This document shows positions 21,505 through 33,400 of a stretch of DNA of 64,000 bases, in pieces. Both the position numbers and the translations under genes were made by a program. The notes under the pieces are model-generated. The model was not told where the DNA came from, ran no database searches, and saw only the letters and a program-made list of their open reading frames with translations. This DNA is from Aegilops tauschii subsp. strangulata (taxonomy: Eukaryota; Streptophyta; Magnoliopsida; Poales; Poaceae). Numbering within the stretch: the first letter of the stretch is position 1; the number at the start of each line of letters is the position of its first letter. The stretch lies in contig NC_053037.3 in the NCBI RefSeq assembly GCF_002575655.3, forward strand, positions 47,341,242 through 47,405,241, read 5' to 3'.

Positions 21505-22313
21505 AACTAATCTGTGGTACTTTCACCTAATGATTTAACAACTCATTATAATGTAAAAACAATCTCTAAATTAAATTGAAAACAAAAAATTAAAGGAAAA
21601 ATAAAAATAAAAAACAAAACCCCCCAAACATTTAGTACCGGTTGGTGTTACCAACCGGTACTAAAGGTCTCCCCGCACCGGCCCTGGCTCGTGCCACGTG
21701 GTGGCACTTTAGTGGCGGTTCGTGTTGAACCGATACTAAGGGGGGGGGACCTTTAGTCCCCACCCTTTAATGCCGGTTACAGAACCGGCACTAAAGGCCC
21801 TTACGAACCGGTGCTAAATCCCGGTTCTACACTAGTGGGTGTCGTGTGACAAATGGAGGCAGAAGGGCGTCGATTTAGTAGGTGTGTGGCGGTGCGAAGG
21901 GCCTCAACCCAAAAGGAGGTGTTTTTTTAAAGCATCGAAGGGGAGGTGTTAGGTTGGCTTGAAGAAGAAGAGTGCGAGCGATATCATTTGTAGTGTGAAT
22001 CATGCGCTCAGCCTTCCCGTTTTGTGGTGAGGTATGTGGACAAGAGAAGCCATAAGTGATGCCATGAGTAGAGAAAAAGTCATGTAAGGAGCCATTAGTA
22101 AACTCACCACCATTTTCATATTGCATGCTTTTAATAAGAACATGAAACTGGTTTTGGACAAACGAAAAAAGCGACGTAGGGTGAGAGAGGTGTCCGATTG
22201 GAGCGTAGGGAAAATGACCATGAGAAATGTGTGTAATCATCAAGGATTATTAAATAGTACTGGTAGCCGAAAAAGCTTATAACGGGTGAAGTCCAAAGGT
22301 CACAATGAATAAG

Positions 22314-23382
22314 TTTTTTTTAGAAAAGGAGGATGACCCCCGGCCTCTGCATCTGGGCGAGGCATACGGCCACTTTATTAATTATTCTCATAAGACCTTA
22401 CAAAATCAATACAACAGTAAGACTGAAGCCGCCGTCTAAGCAACAAACTGTCGCTACACCTATCCAGTTGATGAAGGGGCGCAGATAGCCTGGGCCTAAT
22501 ACCAAACAGACATCGCAGCCAAGCCTAACATCTAAGACCTGAGACCCCAACCTAGCCACTTGCCGGGTCTGGGGCACACACTGGTCCAGCGTGCTCTCAG
22601 AGGCTCCGTGCAAGACGAAGCCACTCCACCTCCTGCCTCTGACTTCCAGCGCTGCTCCACAAATGATGCTCCCAAGAGAGAAACGACACCGCAGTGCCGC
22701 CATCGTCCGATCTGAAACACCAGATCCTAGGGTTTCCCCCGGAGCAGCACGAGTGGGTCAACAGTAGTTACACGACGATGCCTTCATCAAGGTAACGGCG
22801 TAGAACGCCGCCATCGCCTGCCGTCGGCTCGGTTTTCACGGCAACCATGTCTCCCCAACTCGCAGCCGGGACTAGATGATGGATCTCAAGATCCGATCAC
22901 CAAGCTTCTGGCCGGCCACCGCCGACGAAGAAGATGACCGCCACCACTGGCTACACCGGCCAGAACAGATCTGCCATGGGTGCCGCCAAGCAGTCCGCCA
23001 GGCCCTCGACGCCACCGCCGATCTTAAGCCAGATGACATGCCGCCGAAGACCGCATCGCGCCGCCGCCCGATCCAGGCCAGCCGCCGCCGCAGCCACCCG
23101 TGGCCTGAGGCAGGGCCGACCCCCGCCGCCTTCGAAGCCAACGCCGTCGCTTCTAGATCGGCCGCACCTCCACGCATGTTGGGGTCCCGCCACCCCTGAG
23201 ACGCGGGAGGGAGGAAGAGCCCCCGCCACCGCTGTCGGCCTCCGGGCGCAAGCCGGCGGCGTCCTCCGGCGGCGGCGGGAGGAGGGGAGGAGGATGGTCT
23301 AAGCCCCGGCGGCGGCTAGGGTTGGGGATCCCGAGTCGCCTGAGCGGGGGGCGACCCGAGCCACCAAGGAAACTGAAGGAGT
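22314..23382 (-). mobile_element. LINE-like retroposed insertion, 15-bp TSD
   Basis: A perfect 15-bp duplication gtcacaatgaataag occurs at 22299-22313 and 23383-23397. The left edge begins with a T-run (poly-A tail on the minus strand), so the inserted strand is minus and was made by LINE machinery. The minus-strand 5' part is GC-rich, and the 3' end reads ...gcagaggccgggggtcatcc followed by the A tail. Open frames at 22872-23302 are overlapping and unrecognised; no reverse transcriptase is present. It could be a truncated or internally deleted L1-type LINE, a SINE-like derivative or a retroposed transcript. Confidence 0.75.
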
Positions 23383-23499
23383 GTCACAATGAATAAGCTG
23401 AAACACGGCAGTAGTAAAACAATGGGATGAAGGAAAAGCTAAGCAACACCTCTACTATGGGAGGCGCGGAAAACGACTAGTGTCTCCATGACACCAAAG

Positions 23500-24169
23500 A
23501 AGTGTCGGTATTCACTGATTTCACTCCGTCGGATTTTTGTATGAGACGCTTCTTTCATTGCGGGTTGTTTGACTAAAGAATTGATTATAGGCTAGCAAAC
23601 ATATTTAATTCTAATCTGCAAAAACAGAGATGGAGTAAACCACCAGGCGTTGTGTGATCTACTGACCCAATACGGCAATACAAGAAATGGGTGAAAATAT
23701 AATATGAACGACAATGAGAACAAGATAATATAGTGATGATCTTTTTCTTGAATTGTCCTTGTTGAGAGAGACTTGAGAAAATTTGATGGACAAGCGCATG
23801 TATGAATGTTACCTTATTGAACTGTTTTTCTTTTGAATTTGTGAATTGTCGATCAAGAAATTCCTGTATTGTCCTATATATGGTCGTGTATTGCTAGTTT
23901 TCCGCAAAGTTTGTGCCTTTTTTGTGTGCGTCGAGTCTCAATCCAGCTTGTGAGCTTCAACGAGCCAGCTTGTCAAGCTTCACGAGCTTGGTCTTTGAGG
24001 CTTGCGCTTGGCTTGTTGGACCTTCAAGCCGGGCTGAGCCCGAGCCAAACCCAGCTGGCCCTCGAAAGCCTTGAGCCCCAAGCTTTCTGTCCGACCCTAC
24101 TTGTAAGGGTCTTGCCCGTCTTCTTTGCCGGGTGCAAGGTCGCCACATGGACAGCCCCTTTGTTGTCAC
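23500..24169. other. Unassigned sequence
   Basis: Contains a region of repeated 'gagcttg/gcttgt' words at 23945-24060, resembling a TE edge, and no supportable gene. Open frames here overlap and lack motifs. Confidence 0.3.
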
Positions 24170-24346
24170 CTGGAAGAAACGCATATAATCAAACACCAAA
24201 GCCGCGTAGATTACAATGGAGACGCCACAAACTTGGCATTTCACACCTGTCTTCTGGCTTGGCGGTGTTGCGACCTTTGCCTTCTTATTGGAAGCAGGCA
24301 TCTTGAACGCACTTTCAGCTGCTCTCCTCCTCCTTGTCCCTAGCTT
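24170..24346 (-). other. Possible additional 3' exon of the NOP5NT-like gene
   Basis: A 177-nt (59-codon) segment is open in phase 0 between a good acceptor (tctatgcag at 24347) and donor (TTCCAG|GTGACA at 24170). It encodes a lysine/arginine-rich stretch (LGTRRRRAAESAFKMPASNK) and a CQVCG motif. Lysine-rich tails are usual in NOP56/NOP58 proteins. It lies just beyond the TGA at 24470-24472, so it would be used only if a donor upstream of that stop is spliced. Unproven. Confidence 0.3.
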
Positions 24347-24469
24347 CTGCATAGATAATGTTTGTGTCAGGTATCATCAGGAGAAAAAAAATTGTAACAG
24401 GGGGAAGCCCATCAAGCCCAAACCTTGGGTCTATCATCTACCTCTTTTTTGAGACATGAATTTTTCTTG

Positions 24470-27400
24470 TCAGGAACCGCCAAAAGGATCTTCACTAGCT
24501 GCTGCCTCCATTAGCTTGAGATGTGACATAGCATCATTTTTCAAGTCAGGAGCTGCCAAAATAAATTCGGTGAACATAACTATATCTTGTTTGCTATACT
24601 CGCCATAGTTTGGTATAGTTTCCTGCGCAAAACAAAGAATACATGTCTTATTCATCAATAACCACTTAATTATCACTTGAAGTATCCGTTTGCAGCAAAT
24701 CCACTTGCCTTGCAGAAATGGAGACGATCTGCAATAGCTTTTGCAAACTCTATGTCAAACATGCGATGTCCATAAAAGCAGTCATCATATTTGTGGTGCA
24801 AGAACACAGATAGACTATCTGAAGTTAATTCCAGTTTGTACATGTAACCAATAGTGGTTATAAACTCTCTGTCAATCTGAAATCGATAGGATAAAAGGAG
24901 AATCAAATATAAGCACAACAGGTTAAGACATGCGATGCTACCCTATTAAAACAATCAACCTTTAATTTCACATATAGATAGTTTGATTAGACAGTTTGTA
25001 ATTAAAAAGGTGAACTGTTTTCTAGGGAACCGTCCGAGACTAAAAAAGACTATTGACCTTCTTCCTACATATTGATGGTAGAAATAATCATCAATCAATA
25101 AATATGTTTCTGTAAAGTCATATATGTAACAAATGTAGATAATTTACCAGCAAGCTATGGTGCATTATTGCAAACTTTCTTTGCATATTGTTATCATATT
25201 CTTGTGCACTGACAAATATTTTTAAATAATAAACTCACAAGTTACATTAATTATCAATGCAATCAAAATGAATTAAAGAGGCCGACAATATCACCCTAAA
25301 CTCCCCAGTCACATTAATTATCAATGCAAATACAATATATTAAGGAGCACAACAATTAGTTCATATTTGAACATAATATTATTAAGGAGTTGCTTTTCAA
25401 ATGAATTAACCAAACTTTTTGCAAATGTGTGTATTACCAGGCCGGGAGGTTATAATAGTAGGATTTTTTGTTCATGTTTAATGGCGTTACCTCCACTAAT
25501 GGATGCACAGAGACATCCCTTCTAGTAATTGAGAGGTACATCGCAAATAATAGTTAATTTCTTTTAGACGCGTACCGGTTCTTACCATGCTTTCAATAAC
25601 AAAAGTGATGCATAAGGCTACCCATAGTGGGTAGTATCCTAACTTAGTATCATGCATATGATACTACCACCCTAGTGCATAGTACCATATGTTAGTATCT
25701 TAGATGACCTTATTTATTGCTATGCAAGACACATAGTAGTACAATATTTATTATGATACGGTATCATGTATGATACTGAACCCTCTCTTTCTTCATTAAA
25801 TTTTATGCCACTTCATCAAAATAGCCTAGTTAGCATGCATGATACTAGTTATGATCAGGGGCAGACCCAAGAAAAAACTTTAGAGGATATGTATGGCCAT
25901 ATTCATGAATTCATAACGCAAGTATCCATATAAACTAAAACTTGGGCACAATCACTCCATTCTACACAAGATTATCATGTTCATTGTGAACTGAAAGAAA
26001 ACTAACAATACGAAGAAAATGACTTACATCAGTATGTTGATATCTTATTCCAAAGTTGCAAAAGCAAACATTGGCACATTGTTCTAAAAATCTAACCTAC
26101 AACATGCAAGAAAAAAAATCATTATCAAACCTAGAGAGCATTAAAAACATTGAAGGATACCAATATTACAAAAGAAAATGAGCTTTAGCACAATACCTTT
26201 TATTTTATCCAACAGTGATCTTTCACCTCAAGAAAGTGTTTAACCATAACTTAATTAGAAACTGTATACAACAATTGATCTTCACTAAAATACTGATTGA
26301 TCTTATCAATCATCATTGGCTTAAACTTTCTAGGAGTAGGCCCATGAGCCCCCCACATCAAGTTCTTTCTTCTTACATCACCATGCTGGTTGGGAATGTA
26401 GTATGCAATCCTCTTTCATTTTAGATGGAGCCCTTGAAAGCTAGTTCAAACCGACTAGTTCATGAATCTTGGAGGTTGTTGATTTTTTGAAGAAGAAAAA
26501 CCTCCCCCTTAGCTTCCCAGCAACTTTGAATGCCAAAAAACTAACATGTTAAATAAATTATGAAATCGCCAAACATCATACACAAAGATGAAAGTGTACT
26601 AGGAACTAGGAAAAAAGTAGTAGATGATATGAATTAAATTGGAGCGTGTCAGTCTGGAGTAGCCAATTTTACTTGTAAAAAGAGAGATGCATACTAAATT
26701 TACATGTTGCAAATAAAATGTTTGAACTGACCTAGTCATCTAAATTTATACAAAAGTAAATGAGACTAACATGATTTGTAACCTAGAAGTTGCAAGCGAA
26801 CAAAAAATTTGACAAGAAGAAACCCTAGAAGAACTGTACTGTTTACCTTGATATCAATTAGAATGAGGGAATTCCAGAATTGGTGATCGGCTTCCGTTGC
26901 GGTGTCGCCGTGTAGATGGGCAACGGCAAGTCGCCGATTGTTGGCGTGGAGCAGGCGACTGCACGAGGACACGATCACGTGAGCGGCGAGGTATGGGCAG
27001 CCGGCGTCTGGTGCGTTTCTGACTTCGTCGTGTGTATACGTGAAGCAGGCCGCAGGTGTCCATCAAGTTACGCAATCGTAGCTAGGCTTGCTGGCACTTA
27101 TTAGCGGGCTTGGGCGTAGCCTATCTCTTAAGCCTGCTATTTCTTTGATGGTGGGCTGCATTTACAAAGCTGGCAATTTCTTTGTTGTAGTTTTGAAAAT
27201 AAACAAAAAACTGGTCTGAGTGGGGGCAAATGTATTGGGCCAAGCGGGGGCACACTCAGCTAGGCGGGACTGGTACATAAGCGAACGTGAAAATCGAGTG
27301 GGGGCAGCCAGTCTTCAACGTGCGTCCGCCCCTGGTTATCTGGTTATGATACTCCCATTATGGGCAGCCGAACAGTGAAACACACCAGCACATAAATTAA

Positions 27401-30400
27401 CACTCCTAAATCACTGCAGTTTGTAAGTGGGCTTGGTAACAATAAACCACAAGAACAACACATAAATTAACATCACTGCATGCATTACGCATGTGGGTAA
27501 AGAAAAGAACGTCCGACTTGTGGATAATTTGTTCTTTCAAAGGTAAGGGCTTATGTTACATGGTGAACTCATGATCTTGTCTATGAGGTTCTATTTTAGT
27601 GGATCTTGTGTGTGAAGTTGTTACAAGGATACATGAAAACCCTACTAAAGTTTCCAGGAGTTGATTTGCTTAAGGATGGTAATAACCGTGGATCGTTGTC
27701 ACTCTAGAAGGGCCAGTATTTTATTAACCTCGTGTTCAATTCTTATTTGAGTACATTACAAATTCACTATCTATAGGTGTAATCTAGGGTCTCTAACTTT
27801 TGCTTATCTAAAGCTTGGATCGTAGTTAATAGATACGGTAATGTAACACACAATAGCAGTCGAGAGTGGTTTTTCTATACCCCACATAGATGCACCCTCA
27901 CTACACCCACGATCGAGGGAAAGGGTGCACCGTGTTAAACTGTACATGTACATGTTGTATTCTCATTGTTGTATGTGGCTGCGTCCACCCTACTTTGTAG
28001 GATCGGCATCGCTCATGGCCTGCGTGCCTCAATTCTAGGAGCGCTTGCCTCCCGTATATGTTGTACATTGTAACAGATTTACTCAAGGAAGCAATTGATC
28101 TCTCCAACTTGGTATCAGCGACCAGCCCCTCCCAATGGCCGAGACCAGCTCGTCCTCCTCCGGTGCCCCGATCTCCGGCACCTCCCCGAGCTCCTTCTCC
28201 TCCCCGGCGTCCGACGCCGCCACCTCCTCGGCCACCTCCGCGGCATCTTCACCGCCCTTCGTTTTCGGTACCAACCCCACCCTCCTCAACTCCACCTCCG
28301 CTGCCTCCGATACTCAGTTTGCCCCTCTCTTCACCACCTCTGCCCCACCGGCGCCGCCACCGCCGGCCCCTCGCCACCCCATCTTCAGTGATCACATCAC
28401 CAATCACGTCAAGTTCTTACTTGATCCCGCTGCTCACAACTATCACAAATGGAAGTCATTCTTCCTCATGGTGCTTCTCCGATACGGTGTCTCCTTCCTT
28501 ATCGAGCAGCCCCTCCCCCCCAACGCCAGCGCTCACCTCCTTGAGCTCGACGCCCATGTCGCTCTCTGGATCTATGCCACTCTGGCCGATCCCCTCGTCG
28601 ACCACGTCGTCGGGGCCACCACCACCTTCACCCTATGGAAGAAGATCCATGACTTCTTCCTCGCAAATCGCGCGGCTCGCTACATGATCCTCAACCGCCA
28701 ATACCGCAATCTCAAACAAGGTGATCTTTCTGTCACTGAATATGCTTGACGCATGAAGCTTCTCACAGATGGCCTCGCGGACACCGATCACGAGGTCACT
28801 GAGGTGGATCTCACCACCCAGTTTCTTCACGGCCTCGACAAACGCCTGGACACGATTCGGGTTGTTCTTGGCGATCAGGCCTCCTCCATGCCGTTCGACA
28901 CCATGCTCTCCCGCGTCGTCTTGGCCGAGGAGTCCATGGAACAGCGGGCGGCCAAAGAGAGCGCCTCGGCGTTCGCCCTCTTCGGTGGCGGCTCCTCCGG
29001 TGCTGGGGGCTCTTCTGGTGGTGCTGGCCGTGGCGACCGCCCCTTCGACCGCGGTGACTGCTCCTCGGGCCCTGAGCGCCAACCACCGTCGCCACACCAC
29101 AACCCTGGCCGTGGCGGTGACCGTGGTGGTGATCGTGGACGCGGCCGTGGTCGTGGCCGTGGACGGGGGCGCGGACGCGGCGACACTCGCGGCTAGGCCT
29201 CTACACCGACTCCTGCGCCATTCACCGGCTACTTCTCCCCCTACGGCATGGCTCTCCCGCATCCACGCTCTGGCTGGGTGCCGCCCAACGCCGCCAGCGT
29301 GCTCGGGCCGCGCCCCGGCTCCCATGCGCAGGCCTATCCTGTGTACCAGCACGCACCTCCGGCACCGGCTCCCTACTACACCACCCCGCCGTCATCTTGG
29401 GAGCACGCGGCGTTGCTCAATGCCGCGTACAGCAATGGCGGCTTCTCCTCCCACCCCGCGCCCGAGTGGTACCTTGATAGTGGCGCAACTTCACACGTGA
29501 CAGGCAATCTAGGTAAGATTACCAAGTCTGGTTCTTTAAAGCATGTTCCCTCTTCCATTCTTGTCGGCAATGGCCACCACATCCCCGTCACAGCCACCGG
29601 CTCCACCACCCTCCCCCCCTCCAATTTCCGTCTCACCAACGTGCTAGTCTCTCCCAACGTCGTCACTAGTCTTATTTCCGTTTGTTGTTTTACTAAAGAC
29701 AACTCTTGCTCTATCGAATTTTACCCTTGTGGTTTTCTTGTGAAGGATCTTCGCACTCGTAGGTACTTCTGATCTCCGTTGGCGACGGCGACCTCTACCC
29801 CTTCTTTGGAAATAATCGCACTCCACCAGCAGCCTTCACCATCTCCACGCCGGATTTGTGGCACCGCCGGCTTGGGCACCCCGGCGCACACTCCTTGTCC
29901 ACTTTAGCCAAGGATTTTCTTAGCTCTTGTAATAATGCAGCACACTCTCCATGTAATGCTTGCCAGTTAGGCCGTCAACCGCGCCTTCCCTTTTCTTCCT
30001 CCTTTAGCAAAACATTTGCACCGTTTGATTTGATTCATTGCGACTTGTGGACGTCTCCCGTTGTAAGTTTTTCAGGATTTCAATATTATTTAGTTGTGCT
30101 TGATGACTTTACACACTACTCCTGGACCTTTCCCATGCGCCAAAAATCTGACACCTCCGTCATACTACAACGGTTCTTCATGTTTGTCCACACACAATAC
30201 AATGTTATCATCAAAGCTATGCAATGTGACAATGGTGGCGAGTTTATCAACTCCTCTCTACGCTCCTTCTTCTCCACTAATGGCGCCGTCTATCGCTTCT
30301 CTTGCCCTCACACTTCTCCCCAAAACGGCAAAGCAGAACGTCTTATTCGTACGACAAACGACATTGTCCGCACCCTTCTTCTCCAAGCAAACCTCACTCC

Positions 30401-33400
30401 CCCCTTTTGGGTTGAAGCACTCCACACGGCCACATATCTTCTCAACCGACGCCCCTCTAGCGCCATAGCTGATCACACACCTTTCTTCCTTCTCCACGGT
30501 ATTCATCCTACATATGATCATCTACGCGTATTTGGCTGCCTTTGCTTTTTCCAACACATCCGCAACCATGCCCCACAAGCTATCCCCTCGCTCCACACGC
30601 TACATCTTCTTGGGTTATCCTCTAGAGCACAAGGGATACCGGTGTTTTGATCCAGCTTCCCGTTGCGTCATCGTTTCACGGCACGTTATTTTCGACGAGA
30701 CCATCTTCCCTTACCAACCACCCCTTGCATGGCCACACCACATACCGGCCACACCAGATTCCGTGCGCCCCGCTATCCCAGCAGCATCCTCCTCGGATCT
30801 GCCGCCTACCTCGTACTGGCACCGCCACCCACCTGCGCCCGCATGCACAGCCCCACCAACCACCTGCCCCCCACACCGCCCGGTCCCCCCACCCCTGCGG
30901 ACTCGGCCTCGTGCGCTCTCTCGCCCGGGTACCGCGGCGCATCAACCTCGCCCTCCGTGCTTGGCTCCACCCCCACTTCCCTGACGCGATCCACCTTGTC
31001 TTCCGCGCCTGTCGGCTCTGCCGGCCCCGCCTCCACGGATTCCGCGCCCGCTCCCTCTGTGCCACCAGCCGCGGGCTCCACCGAATCTGCCTCGGCCTCT
31101 GAGGCATGCACAACCAGTACTCCCTCGCTACGTCTCCCTCGCCATGCAGCACCAACTGAACCCCCACGCAACACACATAAAATGATCACCCGGGCCAAAC
31201 GCGGCTATTGCATGCCTAAAAAGCTTTTTCTTGGTGATTCCTCCACACCACCCATCTCTTCCCTTCCCCCACCTACAAATCTGCCCTCAAAGACCCAAAT
31301 TGGCGCCAAACAATGCAAGAGGAATTTAATGCTTTAATTACCAATTATACTTGGTCTTTGGTGCCTAAACCTGCAGGTGTCAATGTTGTCACGGGGAAGT
31401 GGATTTACCGTCACAAGTTCCATCCAGACGGCTCCTTGGCACGGTACAAAGCGCATTGGGTTGTCCGCGGCTTCACTCAACGCGAGGGCATTGATTATGA
31501 TGAAACCTTTAGCCCGGTCGTCAAGCTAGCCACCATTCACGTTTTGCTCTCCCTCGCCACCTCCCGCTCATGGCCCATCCACCAATTGGATGTCAAAAAC
31601 GCCTTCCTCCACGGCGATCTCAAGGAAACTGTGTACTGCTCTCAAACTGCTGGCTTTGTTGATCCTGCTCATCCTGACCACGTTTGCCTTCTGCGGAAGT
31701 CCCTCTATGGCTTGAAACAAGCCCCACGAACGTGGTTTCTTCGTTTCAAGTCGTTCCTGCTATCACTTGGTTTTTCTGCCGCCAAGAGTGACTCTTCGTT
31801 GTTCATACTTCGTTGTGGGACTTCCCTTGCATATTTACTGGTGTATGTCGACGACATCATTCTCACCGCGAACACCACCCACACCCTCACCACCATCATT
31901 GATGCTCTCAAACGGGAGTTCTCCATGTCGGATCTTGGTCCCCTCCATCACTTCCTAGGCATCAATGTCACACCCAACACCTCTGGTCTCTTTCTCCACC
32001 AACAACAGTACACCCTTGAGATCCTTGATCGCGTCAACATGCTTCATTGTAAGCCCGTGTCCACCCCCATTGATACCACTTCCAAATTATCTTCCCATGA
32101 TGGTCGGCTTCTCTCCAATCCCACATACTACCGAAGTCTAGCCGGTGCGCTCCAATACCTTACCCTAACCCGGCCAGATATCGCCTATGCCATGCAACAA
32201 GTGTGTTTGTTCATGCATGAACCGCGTGACACACACATGCAGCTCATCAAACGGATTCTTCGGTATCTCCAAGGCACTTTGCATTACGGCATTCAGTTCT
32301 ACAAGTCTTCCTCCACCGATCTTCTCGCCTATACGGATGCTGATTGGGCGGGTTGCCCTGACACGCGCAAGTCCACTTCGGGCTTTTGTGTTTTTCTTGG
32401 TGCTAACATCATATCTTGGTCTTCCAAGCGCCAACCCACCGTGTCCCGTTCGAGTGCCGAGGCAGAATACCGTGGTGTTGCCAACTGCGTTGCTGAATCT
32501 TGCTGGCTTCGGCAACCGTTGCACGAGCTCCATCATCCGCCCACACGTGCTACCGTCGTCTACTGTGACAACATCAGCGCCTCCTACTTAGCATGTAATC
32601 CGGTGCAGCATTAGAGGACTAAGCACATTGAGATTGATCTCCACTTTGTTCGTGATCGTGTTGCATTGGGAGAAGCTCGTGTGCTCTCCATGTCCCCTCC
32701 AGTTCACAGTTCACGGATCTCTTCACTAAGGGGCTACCATCACTGGTTTTCCATGAGTTTCGTGCCAGCCTGAACGTCCTCCCAAACGGCGTTCCGGCTG
32801 AGGGGGGGGGGTGTTAAACTGTACATGTACATGTTGTATTCTCATTGTTGTATGTGGCTGCGTCCACCCTACTTTGTAGGATCGGCAGCGCTCGTGGCCT
32901 GCGTGCCTCAATTCTAGGAGCGCTTGCCTCCCATATATGTTGTACATTGTAACAGATTTACTCAAGGAAGCAATTGATCTCTCCAACTCACCGAACTTGG
33001 GTGTAGGTACTACTTTCCATAGCAGTATGTATAGTAGCAAGGGGATAAAACTTACCATTCGTGGTGAGAAACTGAATCCATATGCTTTTACCCTCTTCTC
33101 CAGTTCCTTGCTCAGTGGGATATGATATTCATTGGTTAGGTTGTCCTTTTCTTCCGGTACAAATTCATCAAGGACATACTTTAGTCCCCATGTCAGCTCA
33201 TGAACAATGCGAGCATCAAGCCAACAAATGACTTTCTGAAGAAGAAACAAATATAGCAATACAATATATTAAGGTAAATATTATTCACTACACACAGATA
33301 AAAGGATTAAGGAAATATAACATCAGGATATATTAGGGTAAACATTAACTCACAAGTTTGTTCTCAATAACATACTTAAGTTGTGCATCTAGAACAATCA

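Larger units (their letters stand above)
17288..21837 (+). mobile_element. CACTA (En/Spm) transposon, non-autonomous, gene-carrying
   Basis: It starts CACTAGTAGAAAA and ends with the inverse of CACTAGTGTAGAA. The 3-bp target-site duplication ggt (17285-17287 and 21838-21840) is confirmed because the interrupted copia integrase frame resumes across it. Subterminal regions (17330-17560, 18770-18930, 21625-21825) carry many ttagtaccggttcgtg words in both orientations, typical of Triticeae CACTA elements. No transposase is present. The cargo is a broken four-exon gene with its own promoter-like sequence. Length is 4550 bp. Confidence 0.93.
17178..23500 (-). pseudogene. Ty1/copia integrase-region fragment, split by two insertions
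   Basis: Read on the minus strand, the pieces are about 23398-23500 (weak), 21838-22313 and 17178-17287. They show in order [29 protein letters not shown], the [14 protein letters not shown] block, NLTPP, LLNRRPS and VFGCLYFPKLYATSPHKL. This is the integrase core and the start of the post-integrase region of a copia polyprotein. The reading frame continues across the CACTA insertion once its ggt duplication is removed, and across the LINE-like insertion at HCDLW. Frameshifts and stops exist. It is an old relic; no LTRs were found. It is clearly related to the copia element at 27933-32988. Confidence 0.85.
27933..32988 (+). mobile_element. Full-length Ty1/copia retrotransposon in the host-gene intron
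   Basis: Two LTRs of 177 bp (27933-28109 and 32812-32988) are flanked by the 5-bp duplication caccg (27928-27932 and 32989-32993). A primer-binding site tggtatcag follows the 5' LTR, and a G-rich polypurine tract precedes the 3' LTR. The LTRs differ at three positions by eye, so insertion was fairly recent. The element is transcribed opposite to the host gene. Gene order protease, integrase, reverse transcriptase, RNase H defines copia. Stops and frameshifts make it non-autonomous. LTR termini are TG...CT rather than TG...CA. Confidence 0.96.

Noticed and set aside
27901..28107. Minus-strand frame across the copia 5' LTR
   Set aside because: The same peptide appears in the 3' LTR fused to the host exon at 33056; it is just antisense LTR sequence.
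32726..33259. Continuous 177-codon minus frame joining host exon 4 and the copia LTR
   Set aside because: The donor ATG|GTAAGT at 33056 and the copia boundary at 32988 show the join is intron read-through, not a fusion gene.
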